Source of the DNA: CAZLYX01 sp964563885
GTDB taxonomy: Bacteria; Pseudomonadota; Gammaproteobacteria; Burkholderiales; Neisseriaceae
Assembly (NCBI GenBank): GCA_964563885.1
Contig: CAZLYX010000015.1
Location: 1 to 38,664 of the forward strand
DNA: 38,664 nt
Reading direction: 5' to 3'
Below the pieces are notes generated by a model. The model saw only the letters and a list, made by a program, of their open reading frames with translations. It was not told where the DNA came from and searched no databases. Positions 22,271 to 31,300 of the stretch are shown here, piece by piece. Every line of letters begins with the position of its first letter. Position 1 is the first letter of the stretch. The translations under genes and the position numbers were made by a program.

Positions 22271-23668
22271 ATGGCTAAAAATAACCGTACAAAGATGCTA
22301 ATGGGAGAGTGGCGTGCAAGTTCTTCATTAGCAGGTGTCTATGCTTTGCGTATGCTGGGAATGTTTTTGGTATTGCCGGTGTTGGCGTTACACGCAGCCA
22401 GCATGCCAGGAGCACAAAATAAAGAAGCGTGGATTGGCTTGGCGATGGGTATTTATGGTTTAACACAAGCCATTTTACAACTACCTTTAGGCATGGCGTC
22501 TGATCGTTATGGACGCAAAAAAGTTATTTATCTAGGTTTAATTGTTTTTGCAGGCGGTAGCTTTATGGCTGCCGCAGCAACGAGTTTGGAAATGTTGGTG
22601 ATTGCTCGTGCAATTCAAGGTGCAGGTGCGGTGAGTGCAGCGGTTACTGCTTTGCTAGCAGATTTAACTCGCGAAGAAGTGCGAACCCGTGCCATGGCAA
22701 TGATAGGTTTAAGTATTGGGCTGACTTTCTCTGTTAGCTTGGTGCTGTCGCCACTATTAGCAAAATGGATAGGCGTGCCTGGGCTGTTTACACTCACTGG
22801 AGTGCTAACCATTTTATCAATGCTGGTAGTAGCATTTTTCACACCTAATCCAACTCGATCGAAAGTACATGAAGATGCTCAAGCGCAGCCAGCAAGAATG
22901 GGCGAAGTATTGGGCAATAGTGAATTATTGCGTTTGAATTTTGGTATTTTTGCATTACATGCAGGACAAATGGCTTTATTCGTTACTCTGCCATTTGCGA
23001 TGGTGGCGCAGGGCTTGGCAAAAGATCAGCATTGGCAAGTGTACCTACCCGCCACAGTTATTGGGTTGGTGTTGATGATTCCGCTGATTATTGTGGGTGA
23101 AACTCGCAACAAGCTTAAGCAGGTTTTTGTAGGTGGAATTGCCTGTATTGCGGCAGCTCAGTTAGGCCTATTATTCGGTCTGGATTCGTTAGCCATTATT
23201 ACAGTTTGCTTAGTGATTTATTTTATTGGTTTTAATGTGCTTGAAGCGAGTCTGCCATCGATGGTTTCTAAAATTGCACCGTCGGAATTAAAAGGCACTG
23301 CTATGGGTTTGTACAATACAGCACAATCCATTGGTTTGTTTACAGGTGGTGTCGTTGGTGGGGTTTTATTCCAGTATTACGGTTTTGAAGGGGTGTTTAC
23401 TTTCTGCAGTATATTGATTTTGGTATGGTTGCTTATTGCATTATTAGCGCCTGCGCCCAAAGCAGTAAAAAATGTTACACTTGCAGTCGGAGCGGTTTGG
23501 CGCGGCAGAGAAAGTCAGTTGTTGCTGTCTCTAGAGCAGGTAGCTGGTATCGAGCAAACGAGCTTGAGCCGTGATCAGGAAACAATTTATATTAAAGCGC
23601 TGCAACACGGGTTTGATGAAGATGCAACGAAAAAAATTATTTCAGGAGTAGAAAATGTCATTGAATAA
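22271..23668 (+). CDS. MFS transporter with C-terminal ferredoxin-like domain, YajR-like
   Basis: This is an inner-membrane major facilitator. From the ATG at 22271 it has 465 residues with about 12 membrane segments. Motif A is GMASDRYGRKKVIYLG (loop 2-3), and motif C-like glycine patterns occur near ATSLEMLVIARAIQGAGAV. After the last helix a soluble tail of about 60 residues (REGESQ-like region, GIEQTSLSRDQETIYIKAL, then a helix) resembles the YAM domain of E. coli YajR. The substrate is unknown. An AGGA 5 bases upstream supports this start over an upstream TTG. Its 3' end overlaps ssb by 14 bases and contains the ssb ribosome-binding site. Confidence 0.87.
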   Translation: MAKNNRTKMLMGEWRASSSLAGVYALRMLGMFLVLPVLALHAASMPGAQNKEAWIGLAMGIYGLTQAILQLPLGMASDRYGRKKVIYLGLIVFAGGSFMAAAATSLEMLVIARAIQGAGAVSAAVTALLADLTREEVRTRAMAMIGLSIGLTFSVSLVLSPLLAKWIGVPGLFTLTGVLTILSMLVVAFFTPNPTRSKVHEDAQAQPARMGEVLGNSELLRLNFGIFALHAGQMALFVTLPFAMVAQGLAKDQHWQVYLPATVIGLVLMIPLIIVGETRNKLKQVFVGGIACIAAAQLGLLFGLDSLAIITVCLVIYFIGFNVLEASLPSMVSKIAPSELKGTAMGLYNTAQSIGLFTGGVVGGVLFQYYGFEGVFTFCSILILVWLLIALLAPAPKAVKNVTLAVGAVWRGRESQLLLSLEQVAGIEQTSLSRDQETIYIKALQHGFDEDATKKIISGVENVIE

Positions 23669-24176
23669 AGTCATGCTTATTGGCAACTTAGGTCGTGATC
23701 CAGAAGTGCGTTACATGCCTAATGGTGACCCAGTGTGTAATTTTAGTATTGCCACATCAGAAACGTGGAATGATCGCAGCACTGGGCAGCGACAAGAGCG
23801 CACTGAATGGCACAACATTACTTTATACCGCCGTTTAGCAGAAGTGGCTGGGCAATACTTAAAAAAAGGCAGTAAAGTTTATATCGAAGGTAAAGTTCAA
23901 AGCCGCAAGTACACTGGTAAAGATGGTGTAGAACGAGTTGCCTATGACATTATCGGTAATGAAATGCAAATGTTGGATTCGCGCAGCAGTGGCAGTGCGC
24001 CTTATGAAGGCGGTGGCAGCACACCTTATGAATCTAGCGGTGATGGTGATTATCAACAACGAGCACCTAAACCAGAGCAATCTAGTCAGCAAAAATCACC
24101 TAGCGCACCACGCCGCCAACCTCCAGCAGCGCCAGTGGCACCTGTGGATGATATAGATGACGATATTCCATTTTGA
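23655..24176 (+). CDS. ssb: Single-stranded DNA-binding protein
   Basis: SSB coats single-stranded DNA in replication, repair and, in competent Neisseriaceae, incoming DNA. The 173 residues comprise an OB fold (about 1-110) with VMLIGNLGRDPEVRYMPNG, TEWHNITLYRRLAEVAGQYLKKGS and VYIEGKVQSRKY. A Gly/Ser/Pro/Gln-rich linker follows, then the acidic partner-binding tip DDIDDDIPF. It overlaps the YajR-like gene by 14 bases in a different frame, with AGGAG inside the upstream gene, implying coupled translation. A DUS hairpin terminator follows. Confidence 0.97.
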   Translation: MSLNKVMLIGNLGRDPEVRYMPNGDPVCNFSIATSETWNDRSTGQRQERTEWHNITLYRRLAEVAGQYLKKGSKVYIEGKVQSRKYTGKDGVERVAYDIIGNEMQMLDSRSSGSAPYEGGGSTPYESSGDGDYQQRAPKPEQSSQQKSPSAPRRQPPAAPVAPVDDIDDDIPF

Positions 24177-24195
24177 TTCTGATATAAATGCACAA

Positions 24196-24252
24196 AGGCT
24201 ACCTGAACATAAACTTGCAAACTTCTGCAAGGTTGAAAAGTTCAGGTAGCCT
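24196..24252. terminator. DUS inverted pair between convergent ssb and the histidine kinase gene
   Basis: AGGCTACCTGAA (24196-24207) and TTCAGGTAGCCT (24241-24252) are separated by 33 bases that can form an inner CTTGCA/TGCAAG helix. It sits at a convergent junction and could terminate both genes. Confidence 0.75.
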
Positions 24253-24272
24253 TTTCGATTAACTGAAATCGA

Positions 24273-25316
24273 CTAATCAAATAAATGCATATGAGAAGAT
24301 TCTTTGGCGCGATAGGGCAATCGGATATCTACCCTGAATATATTCTCAAGTTGTTGGCTTTTAATGACAGCATCGTTGTCATACATTAGGCTTAATCGTT
24401 CTTTTAGATTTTGCAATGCCATTGAATTGCTTTTACGTGGATTTTCTTCTGCTAGAGCATTCTTAACAGGTATCGAGGGGTTTTCAATACGGATATATAT
24501 CCAGTTATTTTTACGGGAGGTAAAAACATTAATACAGCCTGGTCGGTGGCTAGATTCAATCCCGTGAAATACTGAGTTTTCTAATAAGGGTTGTAAAAAT
24601 AAATGTGGTGTTTGAGCATCGTCTGGCGCATTATGCTGCCAGGTAATTTGTAAGCGGGTGTGGCCCATACGGATTTGTTCAATGGCAATATATTCTTGTG
24701 CCCATTCAATTTCTTGTCCTAAAGTACTGGCTTTGCTGGCGTCGCGTAGCTGCGCTCTGAATAGATTAGCTAAGTTTTCGAGCAGTGTTTCGGCATCATA
24801 AGGACGCAGACGAATTAAGCTGATGGCAGCATTTAAGCTGTTAAATAAGAAGTGCGGGCGAATTCGTGCAGTGAGTGCATTCAAACGAGCCTCTGAAAGT
24901 GCTGGAGAAAGTTGCATGCGTCGGTGAGCTTCAATACCCATGATCAGAAGAGAGAAGCAATTCATTATCCAAAAATGTTGCCAGAAGTTGCCTCGCGTGC
25001 CTAATACAACGAAATCAATTAATATAAAAATGACCATATGCAAAATATGAGCGATGACAACCGCGTACTTATTGTTGCTATCTTGGAAAAAAGTAGCGCT
25101 AAAATAACCTGTTATCATGATAATCAATAATACAGGAGCTGCCCAGCTGCTTAAATCAAAAACCAGTTCAAAATAGGTTTGTGCATTATTTTCTGGCATC
25201 AGCAAAGGAAAGAACAGCAGCGCTAAAATCCCTTGTAAGATGATACGAGAAACGCTGCCCATGTTTCGCATATTGGGTACTGCAAAATAAGACAAAATTT
25301 GACGTATAATTAACAT
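24273..25316 (-). CDS. LytS/AlgZ(FimS)-type sensor histidine kinase without a partner nearby
   Basis: The 347-residue membrane kinase has about four hydrophobic segments in residues 25-130. The His_kinase-family motif RIRPHFLFNSLNAAISLI has the phosphoacceptor His155, and an N-box LLENSVFHGIE has Asn247. The expected DNGxG box is replaced by IENPS; the following SNSMALQNLKERLSLMY resembles the G2 end. Poor nucleotide boxes are also reported for Pseudomonas AlgZ/FimS. In Pseudomonas the order is argH-fimS-algR; here the gene is divergent from argH and no LytTR response regulator is in the window. Its target is therefore unknown. An AAGGA lies about 12 bases before the start. Confidence 0.85.
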   Translation of the reverse strand: MLIIRQILSYFAVPNMRNMGSVSRIILQGILALLFFPLLMPENNAQTYFELVFDLSSWAAPVLLIIMITGYFSATFFQDSNNKYAVVIAHILHMVIFILIDFVVLGTRGNFWQHFWIMNCFSLLIMGIEAHRRMQLSPALSEARLNALTARIRPHFLFNSLNAAISLIRLRPYDAETLLENLANLFRAQLRDASKASTLGQEIEWAQEYIAIEQIRMGHTRLQITWQHNAPDDAQTPHLFLQPLLENSVFHGIESSHRPGCINVFTSRKNNWIYIRIENPSIPVKNALAEENPRKSNSMALQNLKERLSLMYDNDAVIKSQQLENIFRVDIRLPYRAKESSHMHLFD

Positions 25317-25360
25317 TGAGTTAAATATTCCTTAATTAATGATTTAAACGGATACATAAA

Positions 25361-26740
25361 ATGAACGATAACAAAGCTTGGTCGGGCCGATTTAATGAAC
25401 CAGTGTCTGAGTTGGTTAAAAAATATACAGGATCGATTGATTTTGATCAGCGTTTGGCCAAATGGGACATTCAAGGTTCATTAGCTCATGCTCAAATGCT
25501 GCAAGAGGCAGGTGTGTTGAGCCAAGAAGACTTAAACTCGATTCGCAAAGGCCTGGCTGAGATTTTAACAGATATTGAAGCTGGGCGGATGAATTGGTCA
25601 CTTGATTTAGAAGATGTGCATATGAATATCGAGCGCCGTTTAACTGATAAAATTGGTGATGCAGGAAAACGCTTGCATACCGGACGTAGCCGAAATGATC
25701 AGGTGGCCACTGATATTCGCCTATGGTTACGTGATGAAATTACTGATATTCAGCATTGGATTCAACAACTTCAATTGTCTTTAGTTGATTTAGCCGAACA
25801 AAATGCAGAGGTAGTGATGCCAGGTTTTACCCATCTTCAGGTAGCTCAACCAGTTAGTTTTGGGCATCATATGCTTGCTTATGTGGAGATGTTAGGCCGT
25901 GATTTTGAGCGTATGAGTGACTGTCGTAAACGTGTTAATCGCATGCCTTTAGGTGCTGCAGCGTTAGCAGGCACCACTTTTCCGATTAAAAGAGAGATTA
26001 CAGCTGAGTTGTTGGGCTTCGAGCAAATTTGTCAAAACTCGCTTGATGCGGTTTCTGACCGTGATTTTGCAATTGAATTTTCAGCGGCAGCGAGCTTGGT
26101 GATGGTGCATTTATCGCGTCTTAGCGAGGAGCTGATTATCTGGATGAGTCCACGCTTCAGCTTTATTGATATTGCAGACCGCTTTTGCACTGGTTCAAGT
26201 ATTATGCCGCAAAAGAAAAATCCAGATGTTCCAGAGTTGGTTCGTGGTAAATCTGGCCGTGTTATTGGCCATCTAATTGGTTTGATTATGTTAATGAAGT
26301 CACAGCCTTTGGCATATAATAAAGACAACCAAGAAGATAAAGAACCTTTATTTGATACCGTAGACACTTTGCTAGATACCTTGCGAATTTATGCAGATAT
26401 GATGCGCGGTATTACGGTAAAACCTGAGAATATGCGTGCCGCAGTAATGCAAGGCTTCGCAACCGCAACTGATCTAGCTGATTATTTGGTCAAAAAAGGC
26501 ATGCCTTTCCGTGATAGCCACGAAGTGGTGGCGTTAGCTGTACGTCATGCCGATGGAAAAAAATTAGATTTAAGTGAATTACCATTAGAGATATTGCAAG
26601 GATTTTCTAATTTGATCTCAGAAGATGTTTATCAAGTACTTACTCCTGAAGGGAGTTTGAATGCGCGCAATCATTTAGGTGGTACTGCGCCAGAACAAGT
26701 TCGCTTACAAGCTGCACGTTGGCGAGCACAATTAAAATAG
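25361..26740 (+). CDS. argH: Argininosuccinate lyase
   Basis: This enzyme splits argininosuccinate into arginine and fumarate, the last step of arginine synthesis, as a cytosolic tetramer. The 459-residue protein is full length. It has WSGRFNEPV at the start, DVHMNIERRLTD, TGRSRNDQVATD, and the fumarase-superfamily signature GSSIMPQKKNPDVPE with the catalytic Ser. The start lacks a strong Shine-Dalgarno site; only GGAT lies about 7 bases upstream. The divergent kinase shares its 44-base upstream region, and a TATAAT lies at 25306-25311 inside the kinase's 5' end. A non-DUS terminator follows at 26776-26807. Confidence 0.97.
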   Translation: MNDNKAWSGRFNEPVSELVKKYTGSIDFDQRLAKWDIQGSLAHAQMLQEAGVLSQEDLNSIRKGLAEILTDIEAGRMNWSLDLEDVHMNIERRLTDKIGDAGKRLHTGRSRNDQVATDIRLWLRDEITDIQHWIQQLQLSLVDLAEQNAEVVMPGFTHLQVAQPVSFGHHMLAYVEMLGRDFERMSDCRKRVNRMPLGAAALAGTTFPIKREITAELLGFEQICQNSLDAVSDRDFAIEFSAAASLVMVHLSRLSEELIIWMSPRFSFIDIADRFCTGSSIMPQKKNPDVPELVRGKSGRVIGHLIGLIMLMKSQPLAYNKDNQEDKEPLFDTVDTLLDTLRIYADMMRGITVKPENMRAAVMQGFATATDLADYLVKKGMPFRDSHEVVALAVRHADGKKLDLSELPLEILQGFSNLISEDVYQVLTPEGSLNARNHLGGTAPEQVRLQAARWRAQLK

Positions 26741-26775
26741 TAATTTGTATAACAAACCAATTTTGTGGTGACAAG

Positions 26776-26807
26776 AAAGCGTGTTCAATCTCTGAACATG
26801 CTTTTTT
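26776..26807 (+). terminator. argH Rho-independent terminator
   Basis: AAAGCGTGTTCA and TGAACATGCTTT form a 12-position stem with one G-T pair and a 5-base loop, followed by a T-run. Confidence 0.9.
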
Positions 26808-26955
26808 ATTAGAGACTTCTTATCGATAGATTTGATGGACTCAAGGAGTAATTTATTATTAAATTAGGTGGGCAAGGTTTTTGAAAGCAAACAGATCAAG
26901 ACCGTTTATTATTGTATTGGGTTTAAGCAGTGCTTTGTAAGCAGTCTTTGGAAAA

Positions 26956-26967
26956 AGGCTACCTGAA
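26956..26967. repeat. Single perfect DUS
   Basis: AGGCTACCTGAA is isolated in the argH downstream region with no partner. The next perfect copy to the right is at 31686, so this bounds the second longest DUS-free stretch in the window. Confidence 0.9.
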
Positions 26968-27214
26968 TTTACTGGCAATGATTATTTTAAGTTGTTGTGT
27001 AGTCGACTGACTGCTAAAAACCATACAAGAGTTTATGAGTAGTGCAGATTTGAATTGTTTATTTTGATATTAATCGCCATGGCTTGAGGCTATTTATCAA
27101 TATAGGTTTACTTGTTTATAATTATTTAGTTAAATTTTTTGCTAATAACGTTGTTTATTTTTCATGTAAATAATGTGTTACAAGTAGAAGGTAAAACTGC
27201 ATAAGATAGGAGAG

Positions 27215-27673
27215 ATGGGAAAATTGAAGAATAGAATTGTAATTTTACTTATGCTTGCTTTTCTCATTACTGCATGTAAGCAAAATGAAGTTAAAGGAAT
27301 TATTATTGATTCTACCTTATATACCAATCAAAGTATTTCGGAAAATAAGGAACTAAGGTTATTAATTGAGCAGACTTTAAACAAAGATGAAACGGCACTA
27401 GCAAAGCTGAGTGATTTTTGGTGCGGCGGTGCATCAGGCTGTTACGATCTTGGTTTTATTGTAACTCAAATCATCTACAAACTTGGAGTGGAAGACTTTG
27501 TGACAATGGTAGAGAAGCTTGGACAAAAAGAAAGAACTGTACTTTACAGTTTGATTTTGTTTGGGCTGGAGTATGGTGACAATGATAGAGATGGGAAAGA
27601 AGATAATAAATTAATAGAGAATGAATTTCCTGCGCTCTTTATTCTTTTACAATCCAAGATGATAGACGAATAG
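27215..27673 (+). CDS. Small lipoprotein of unknown function
   Basis: The 152-residue protein begins with a lysine/arginine n-region, a hydrophobic core and lipobox LITAC (Cys near 21), so it should be a membrane-anchored lipoprotein. The mature part is helical and acidic, with a WCGGASGCYDLG segment containing two Cys that could form a disulfide, and a Lys/Glu/Asp-rich tail. I do not recognise the family. AGGAG lies only 2 bases before the ATG but 11 before an in-frame TTG at 27224, so the start is ambiguous. The gene is AT-rich, isolated by 474 and 251 non-coding bases, and differs in base use from its neighbours. This suggests transfer, possibly as an immunity-type or orphan gene. Confidence 0.7.
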   Translation: MGKLKNRIVILLMLAFLITACKQNEVKGIIIDSTLYTNQSISENKELRLLIEQTLNKDETALAKLSDFWCGGASGCYDLGFIVTQIIYKLGVEDFVTMVEKLGQKERTVLYSLILFGLEYGDNDRDGKEDNKLIENEFPALFILLQSKMIDE

Positions 27674-27864
27674 AGCTAGAATACGCATATAACAAAGCCG
27701 GTGGAGCAAAATCAGATTCATATTAATATTAAGAAAGCTTCAGTACAAAATAGCAAGTTCATACCTTGATTTTCGTAAACACATATCTACATAAACACTA
27801 ATTGTAAATGGACGACGGTGTTCCATTATGATTAATGTTCAATAGGCTATAGTTTAAAGGTATA

Positions 27865-27893
27865 AAAACCTTCGCCATTAAAGCGAAGGTTTT
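27865..27893. terminator. mdh terminator
   Basis: AAAACCTTCGC (27865-27875) and GCGAAGGTTTT (27883-27893) form an 11-bp perfect stem with a 7-base loop. A/T runs lie on both sides, so it can terminate mdh on the reverse strand and the lipoprotein gene on the forward strand. Confidence 0.88.
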
Positions 27894-27924
27894 CGTTGAA
27901 CTCAGTCTTGCTGTTAAGATCAAT

Positions 27925-28902
27925 TTACAGCAGGTGGGCTACACCAGCTTTTTCTTCTTCTAATTCATTCAGAGTAACATTGATGCACTCTTGGCTGAAT
28001 TCGTCGATTTCCAAACCTTGAACCAGTTTGTATTCGCCGTTTTCGCATGTTACGGGGAAACCGAACATAGTGCCTTCTGGAATACCGTAAGAACCATCAG
28101 ACGGAACACCCATTGTTACCCATTTGCCATTAGTGCCCAATACCCAATCATGGATATGATCAATAGCAGCGTTGGCAGCTGAAGCAGCTGAAGATAAACC
28201 ACGTGCTTCAATAATTGCTGCACCACGTTTGCCTACAGTTGGCAAGAATGTGTTTGCATTCCATTCTTGGTCATTGATCAAGTCTTTTACGTCTTGACCA
28301 TCAACAGTTGCAAAGCGGTAGTCTGCATACATGGTTGGAGAGTGGTTACCCCATACACATAGTTTTTCAATATTACCAACAGCTTTACCAATCTTCTCAG
28401 CCACTTGGCTCAACGCACGGTTGTGGTCTAAACGCAGCATGGCAGTGAAGTTTTTAGCAGGTAGATCAGGTGCAGATTTCATGGCAATGTAAGCATTGGT
28501 GTTTGCTGGGTTACCTACCACTAATACTTTTACATCGCGGCTAGCTGTTTTATTTAAAGCAGCACCTTGAACGGTGAAAATTTCAGCGTTAGCAGATAAT
28601 AAGTCAGCACGTTCCATACCTTTGCTGCGTGGGCGAGCACCTACTAAAATAGCAACATCAGCATCTTTAAATGCAACTTCTGGATCATCAGTAGCAACCA
28701 TGCCTGCCAATAGTGGGAACGCACAATCTTGTAGTTCCATCATTACGCCTTTAACAGCATTTTGAGCTTGTGGCAGATCCAATAATTGTAGGATTACAGG
28801 TTGGTCTTTACCAAGCATTTCACCACTAGCAATACGGAATAACAAAGCATAGCCGATTTGACCTGCGGCGCCGGTGATGGCTACACGAACGGGATTTTTC
28901 AT
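27925..28902 (-). CDS. mdh: Malate dehydrogenase
   Basis: This enzyme oxidises malate to oxaloacetate with NAD in the TCA cycle. The 325 residues include the nucleotide motif GAAGQIGYALLFRIA (10-24). They also contain the substrate Arg loop ARPRSKGMERADLL, NPANTNA, and the catalytic His region LCVWGNHSPTMYAD. This is the cytosolic/type 2 MDH common in Betaproteobacteria, not the 312-residue enteric type. AGGAG lies 9 bases before the ATG. icd is 2 kb away, so two TCA genes are neighbours, but they are transcribed in opposite directions with rluE between. Confidence 0.96.
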   Translation of the reverse strand: MKNPVRVAITGAAGQIGYALLFRIASGEMLGKDQPVILQLLDLPQAQNAVKGVMMELQDCAFPLLAGMVATDDPEVAFKDADVAILVGARPRSKGMERADLLSANAEIFTVQGAALNKTASRDVKVLVVGNPANTNAYIAMKSAPDLPAKNFTAMLRLDHNRALSQVAEKIGKAVGNIEKLCVWGNHSPTMYADYRFATVDGQDVKDLINDQEWNANTFLPTVGKRGAAIIEARGLSSAASAANAAIDHIHDWVLGTNGKWVTMGVPSDGSYGIPEGTMFGFPVTCENGEYKLVQGLEIDEFSQECINVTLNELEEEKAGVAHLL

Positions 28903-29222
28903 ACCAAAATTCTCCTAGAAGGATTGTTTATTATTTAAAGACGGATGACTTGATAATATTTGCCGTGCTCAAACATATACTTAGAAAATAATATCTGCCA
29001 CGAATCACATATTTTCGTAGCTTTATATTGTGTAGATTTCAATATTTGGCAATTTACCTTAAAATGCGTAGGTCATACACCATAGCTACGATAGTCAATA
29101 TCATACCAAATTTCTTTAATCCAGCAACAACTTTATTAATATACTGATGCTTGTAACTAAGTTAGTTTAAATAAAAATATAAATGCAGTTGTTTGTTTGA
29201 ATATGGATTTTAATGCTTGTTA
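28903..29222. other. 320-bp region upstream of mdh
   Basis: AT-rich, presumably holding the mdh promoter and the end of the rluE transcript. I see no gene, DUS or convincing hairpin. Confidence 0.4.
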
Positions 29223-29786
29223 TTATAATAGTTTACTATCAGCCTGTACCCACTGTCCCGGTAGCAGATTAATATCGAAAAGATTAATTGAGCCGATAGA
29301 TGCCCGAATTAAACGCAAACAAGGATAACCTGCTTTTGCTGTCATCCGGCGCACCTGTCGATTCTTGCCTTCTTTAATTTTAATCTCCAACCAAAAGTCT
29401 GTTACAGTTTTTCGGATACGAATAGGTGGATTGCGTGGCCATAAAACTTCAGTTTCTTGTGCTTCCATTACTCTTATTTTTGCAGGTAGGGTAATAAAAT
29501 CTCCTAAATCCATGCTTTTACTCAGCACAGATAGTTTCTCTTTATCTGGAGTACCTTCCACTTGCGCCCAATATGTTTTTTCAGTTTTAAACTTAGGGTT
29601 AGAAATACGTGCTTGCAAGCTGCCATTATTGGTAAGCAATAATAAACCCTCGCTATCAGTATCAAGCCGCCCAGCAGGATAAAATCCTGGGGTATTAATA
29701 AAATCCTTCAGGCAGCCGTGTTTCTCATGTGGGCTGAACTGGCAAATAATGCCATATGGTTTGTTAAATAAAATCAAATCACTCAT
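29223..29786 (-). CDS. rluE: 23S rRNA pseudouridine synthase of the RluE type
   Basis: RluE converts U2457 of 23S rRNA to pseudouridine. From the ATG at 29786 the protein has 187 residues, with ILFNKPYGIICQFS, then the catalytic motif PAGRLDTDSEGLLLLTNNG (Asp in GRLD), and KEGKNRQVRRMTAKAGYPCLRLIR. It lacks an N-terminal S4 domain, as in RluE; RsuA and RluB have one. A longer frame to 29831 adds residues not seen in the family. The start has no obvious Shine-Dalgarno site. The HGCLKDF codons contain 11 of 12 bases of the Simonsiella-dialect DUS (29707-29717). Confidence 0.88.
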   Translation of the reverse strand: MSDLILFNKPYGIICQFSPHEKHGCLKDFINTPGFYPAGRLDTDSEGLLLLTNNGSLQARISNPKFKTEKTYWAQVEGTPDKEKLSVLSKSMDLGDFITLPAKIRVMEAQETEVLWPRNPPIRIRKTVTDFWLEIKIKEGKNRQVRRMTAKAGYPCLRLIRASIGSINLFDINLLPGQWVQADSKLL

Positions 29787-30022
29787 GCTAATCGGTCTTA
29801 TAAAATAATATGATATAGAAGACGAAGCCATAGGCTTTGTAAACGTATCTTGTTGATAAATATTTGAATAACATTATTATAAATGTAGAATTTATATTCT
29901 TAGAATCAATTCTACAGCCATTTGTATCACAGCCTCTAGCACAAAGTGTTAAAATCAAGCATAATCAATAGACAGTACAAAACCAATTGCAAGACGAAAA
30001 TCGTTTAATTACAGGAGACATC

Positions 30023-31261
30023 ATGAGTCATATTAAAGTACCCGCTGAAGGTCAAAAAATCGTTGCCGGTCAAACTATTCCTAACAATCCTATTATTCCA
30101 TTTATTGAAGGTGATGGCATTGGTGTAGACATTACTCCTGTTATGAAAGATGTCATTGATGCTGCTGTAGCGAAAGCTTATGGCGGCAGCAAAAAAATTC
30201 ATTGGATGGAAGTTTACGCTGGCGAAAAAGCTACCCGAGTTTATGGTGATAACGTATGGCTACCTGAAGAAACTCTAGAAGCATTGAAAGAATACGTAGT
30301 ATCAATTAAAGGTCCAATGACCACACCAGTTGGTGGTGGTATCCGTTCGCTGAACGTAGCTTTACGCCAAGAATTAGACTTATATCAGTGTGTTCGTCCA
30401 GTACGCTACTTCACAGGTGTGCCTTCGCCACTAAAAGATCCAACTAAAACCAATATGGTTATTTACCGCGAAAATACTGAAGATATTTATGCAGGTATTG
30501 AGTGGGAAGCTGGAACTCCTGATGGCAAAAAAATTATTGAGTTCTTACAAAATGAAATGGGTGTGAAGAAGATCCGTTTTCCAGAAACTTCTGGCATCGG
30601 CATCAAACCAATATCAAAAGATGGTACGCAACGTTTAGTGCGTGCAGCAATCAACTATGCTATTGATAATGACCGTGATAGCGTAACCATCGTTCATAAA
30701 GGCAATATCATGAAGTACACCGAAGGTGCCTTCCGTGATTGGTCTTATGAGCTGGCACACACCGAATTTGGTGCAACCTTAATTGGCGATGGCCCATGGA
30801 GCGAATTCAAAAATCCAAAAACAGGTAAAACTATTACTGTTAAAGATGCTATTGCTGATGCGTTCTTACAGCAAATTCTATTGCGTCCGGCTGAATACGA
30901 TGTTATTGCCTGCTGTAACTTAAACGGTGACTATATTTCTGATGCATTGGCTGCGCAAGTTGGTGGTATCGGTATTGCACCAGGTGCAAACATTTCTGAC
31001 CAATATGCAATCTTTGAAGCTACGCATGGTACTGCTCCAAAATATGCCGGTCAAGACAAAGTAAACCCAGGTTCGCTGATCCTTTCTGCTGAAATGATGT
31101 TGCGTCATATGTGCTGGAATGAAGCAGCTGATTTGATTATTAGCTCAATGGAAAAAGCCATTGGTGACAAACAAGTTACATATGACTTTGCTCGCTTGAT
31201 GGATGGTGCCAATGAAGTTTCTTGTTCTGAATTTGGTAAAGCTATGATTGAGCGCATGTAA
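30023..31261 (+). CDS. icd: Isocitrate dehydrogenase, NADP-type
   Basis: This enzyme decarboxylates isocitrate to 2-oxoglutarate in the TCA cycle. The 412-residue protein is of the E. coli type. It has PFIEGDGIGVDITP near the N-terminus, GGIRSLNVALRQ with the Ser controlled by phosphorylation in E. coli, YRENTEDIYAGIEW, and the IVHKGNIMKYTEGAFRDW segment. NLNGDYISDA and EATHGTAPKYAG follow. AGGAG 7 bases before the ATG at 30023 fixes the start; a TTG 36 bases earlier is not needed. A strong terminator follows. Confidence 0.96.
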   Translation: MSHIKVPAEGQKIVAGQTIPNNPIIPFIEGDGIGVDITPVMKDVIDAAVAKAYGGSKKIHWMEVYAGEKATRVYGDNVWLPEETLEALKEYVVSIKGPMTTPVGGGIRSLNVALRQELDLYQCVRPVRYFTGVPSPLKDPTKTNMVIYRENTEDIYAGIEWEAGTPDGKKIIEFLQNEMGVKKIRFPETSGIGIKPISKDGTQRLVRAAINYAIDNDRDSVTIVHKGNIMKYTEGAFRDWSYELAHTEFGATLIGDGPWSEFKNPKTGKTITVKDAIADAFLQQILLRPAEYDVIACCNLNGDYISDALAAQVGGIGIAPGANISDQYAIFEATHGTAPKYAGQDKVNPGSLILSAEMMLRHMCWNEAADLIISSMEKAIGDKQVTYDFARLMDGANEVSCSEFGKAMIERM

Positions 31262-31274
31262 TCTAGCCTCAACT

Positions 31275-31300
31275 AAAAAACCCGCTTCGGCGGGTTTTTT
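31275..31300 (+). terminator. icd terminator
   Basis: AAAAAACCCGC, a TTCG tetraloop and GCGGGTTTTTT form a perfect 11-bp stem with a six-T tail, a textbook Rho-independent terminator. Confidence 0.97.

Larger units (their letters stand above)
26741..27214. other. 474-bp non-coding stretch between argH and the orphan lipoprotein gene
   Basis: Apart from the argH terminator (26776-26807) and one perfect DUS (26956-26967), I see no gene, RNA or repeat. The DNA downstream of the DUS is very AT-rich. Confidence 0.5.

Noticed and set aside
27674..27735. Short frame after the orphan lipoprotein ending AYNKAGGAKSDSY
   Set aside because: It reads like the tail of a lost gene, but about 20 codons with no start or family match are too little to call a pseudogene.
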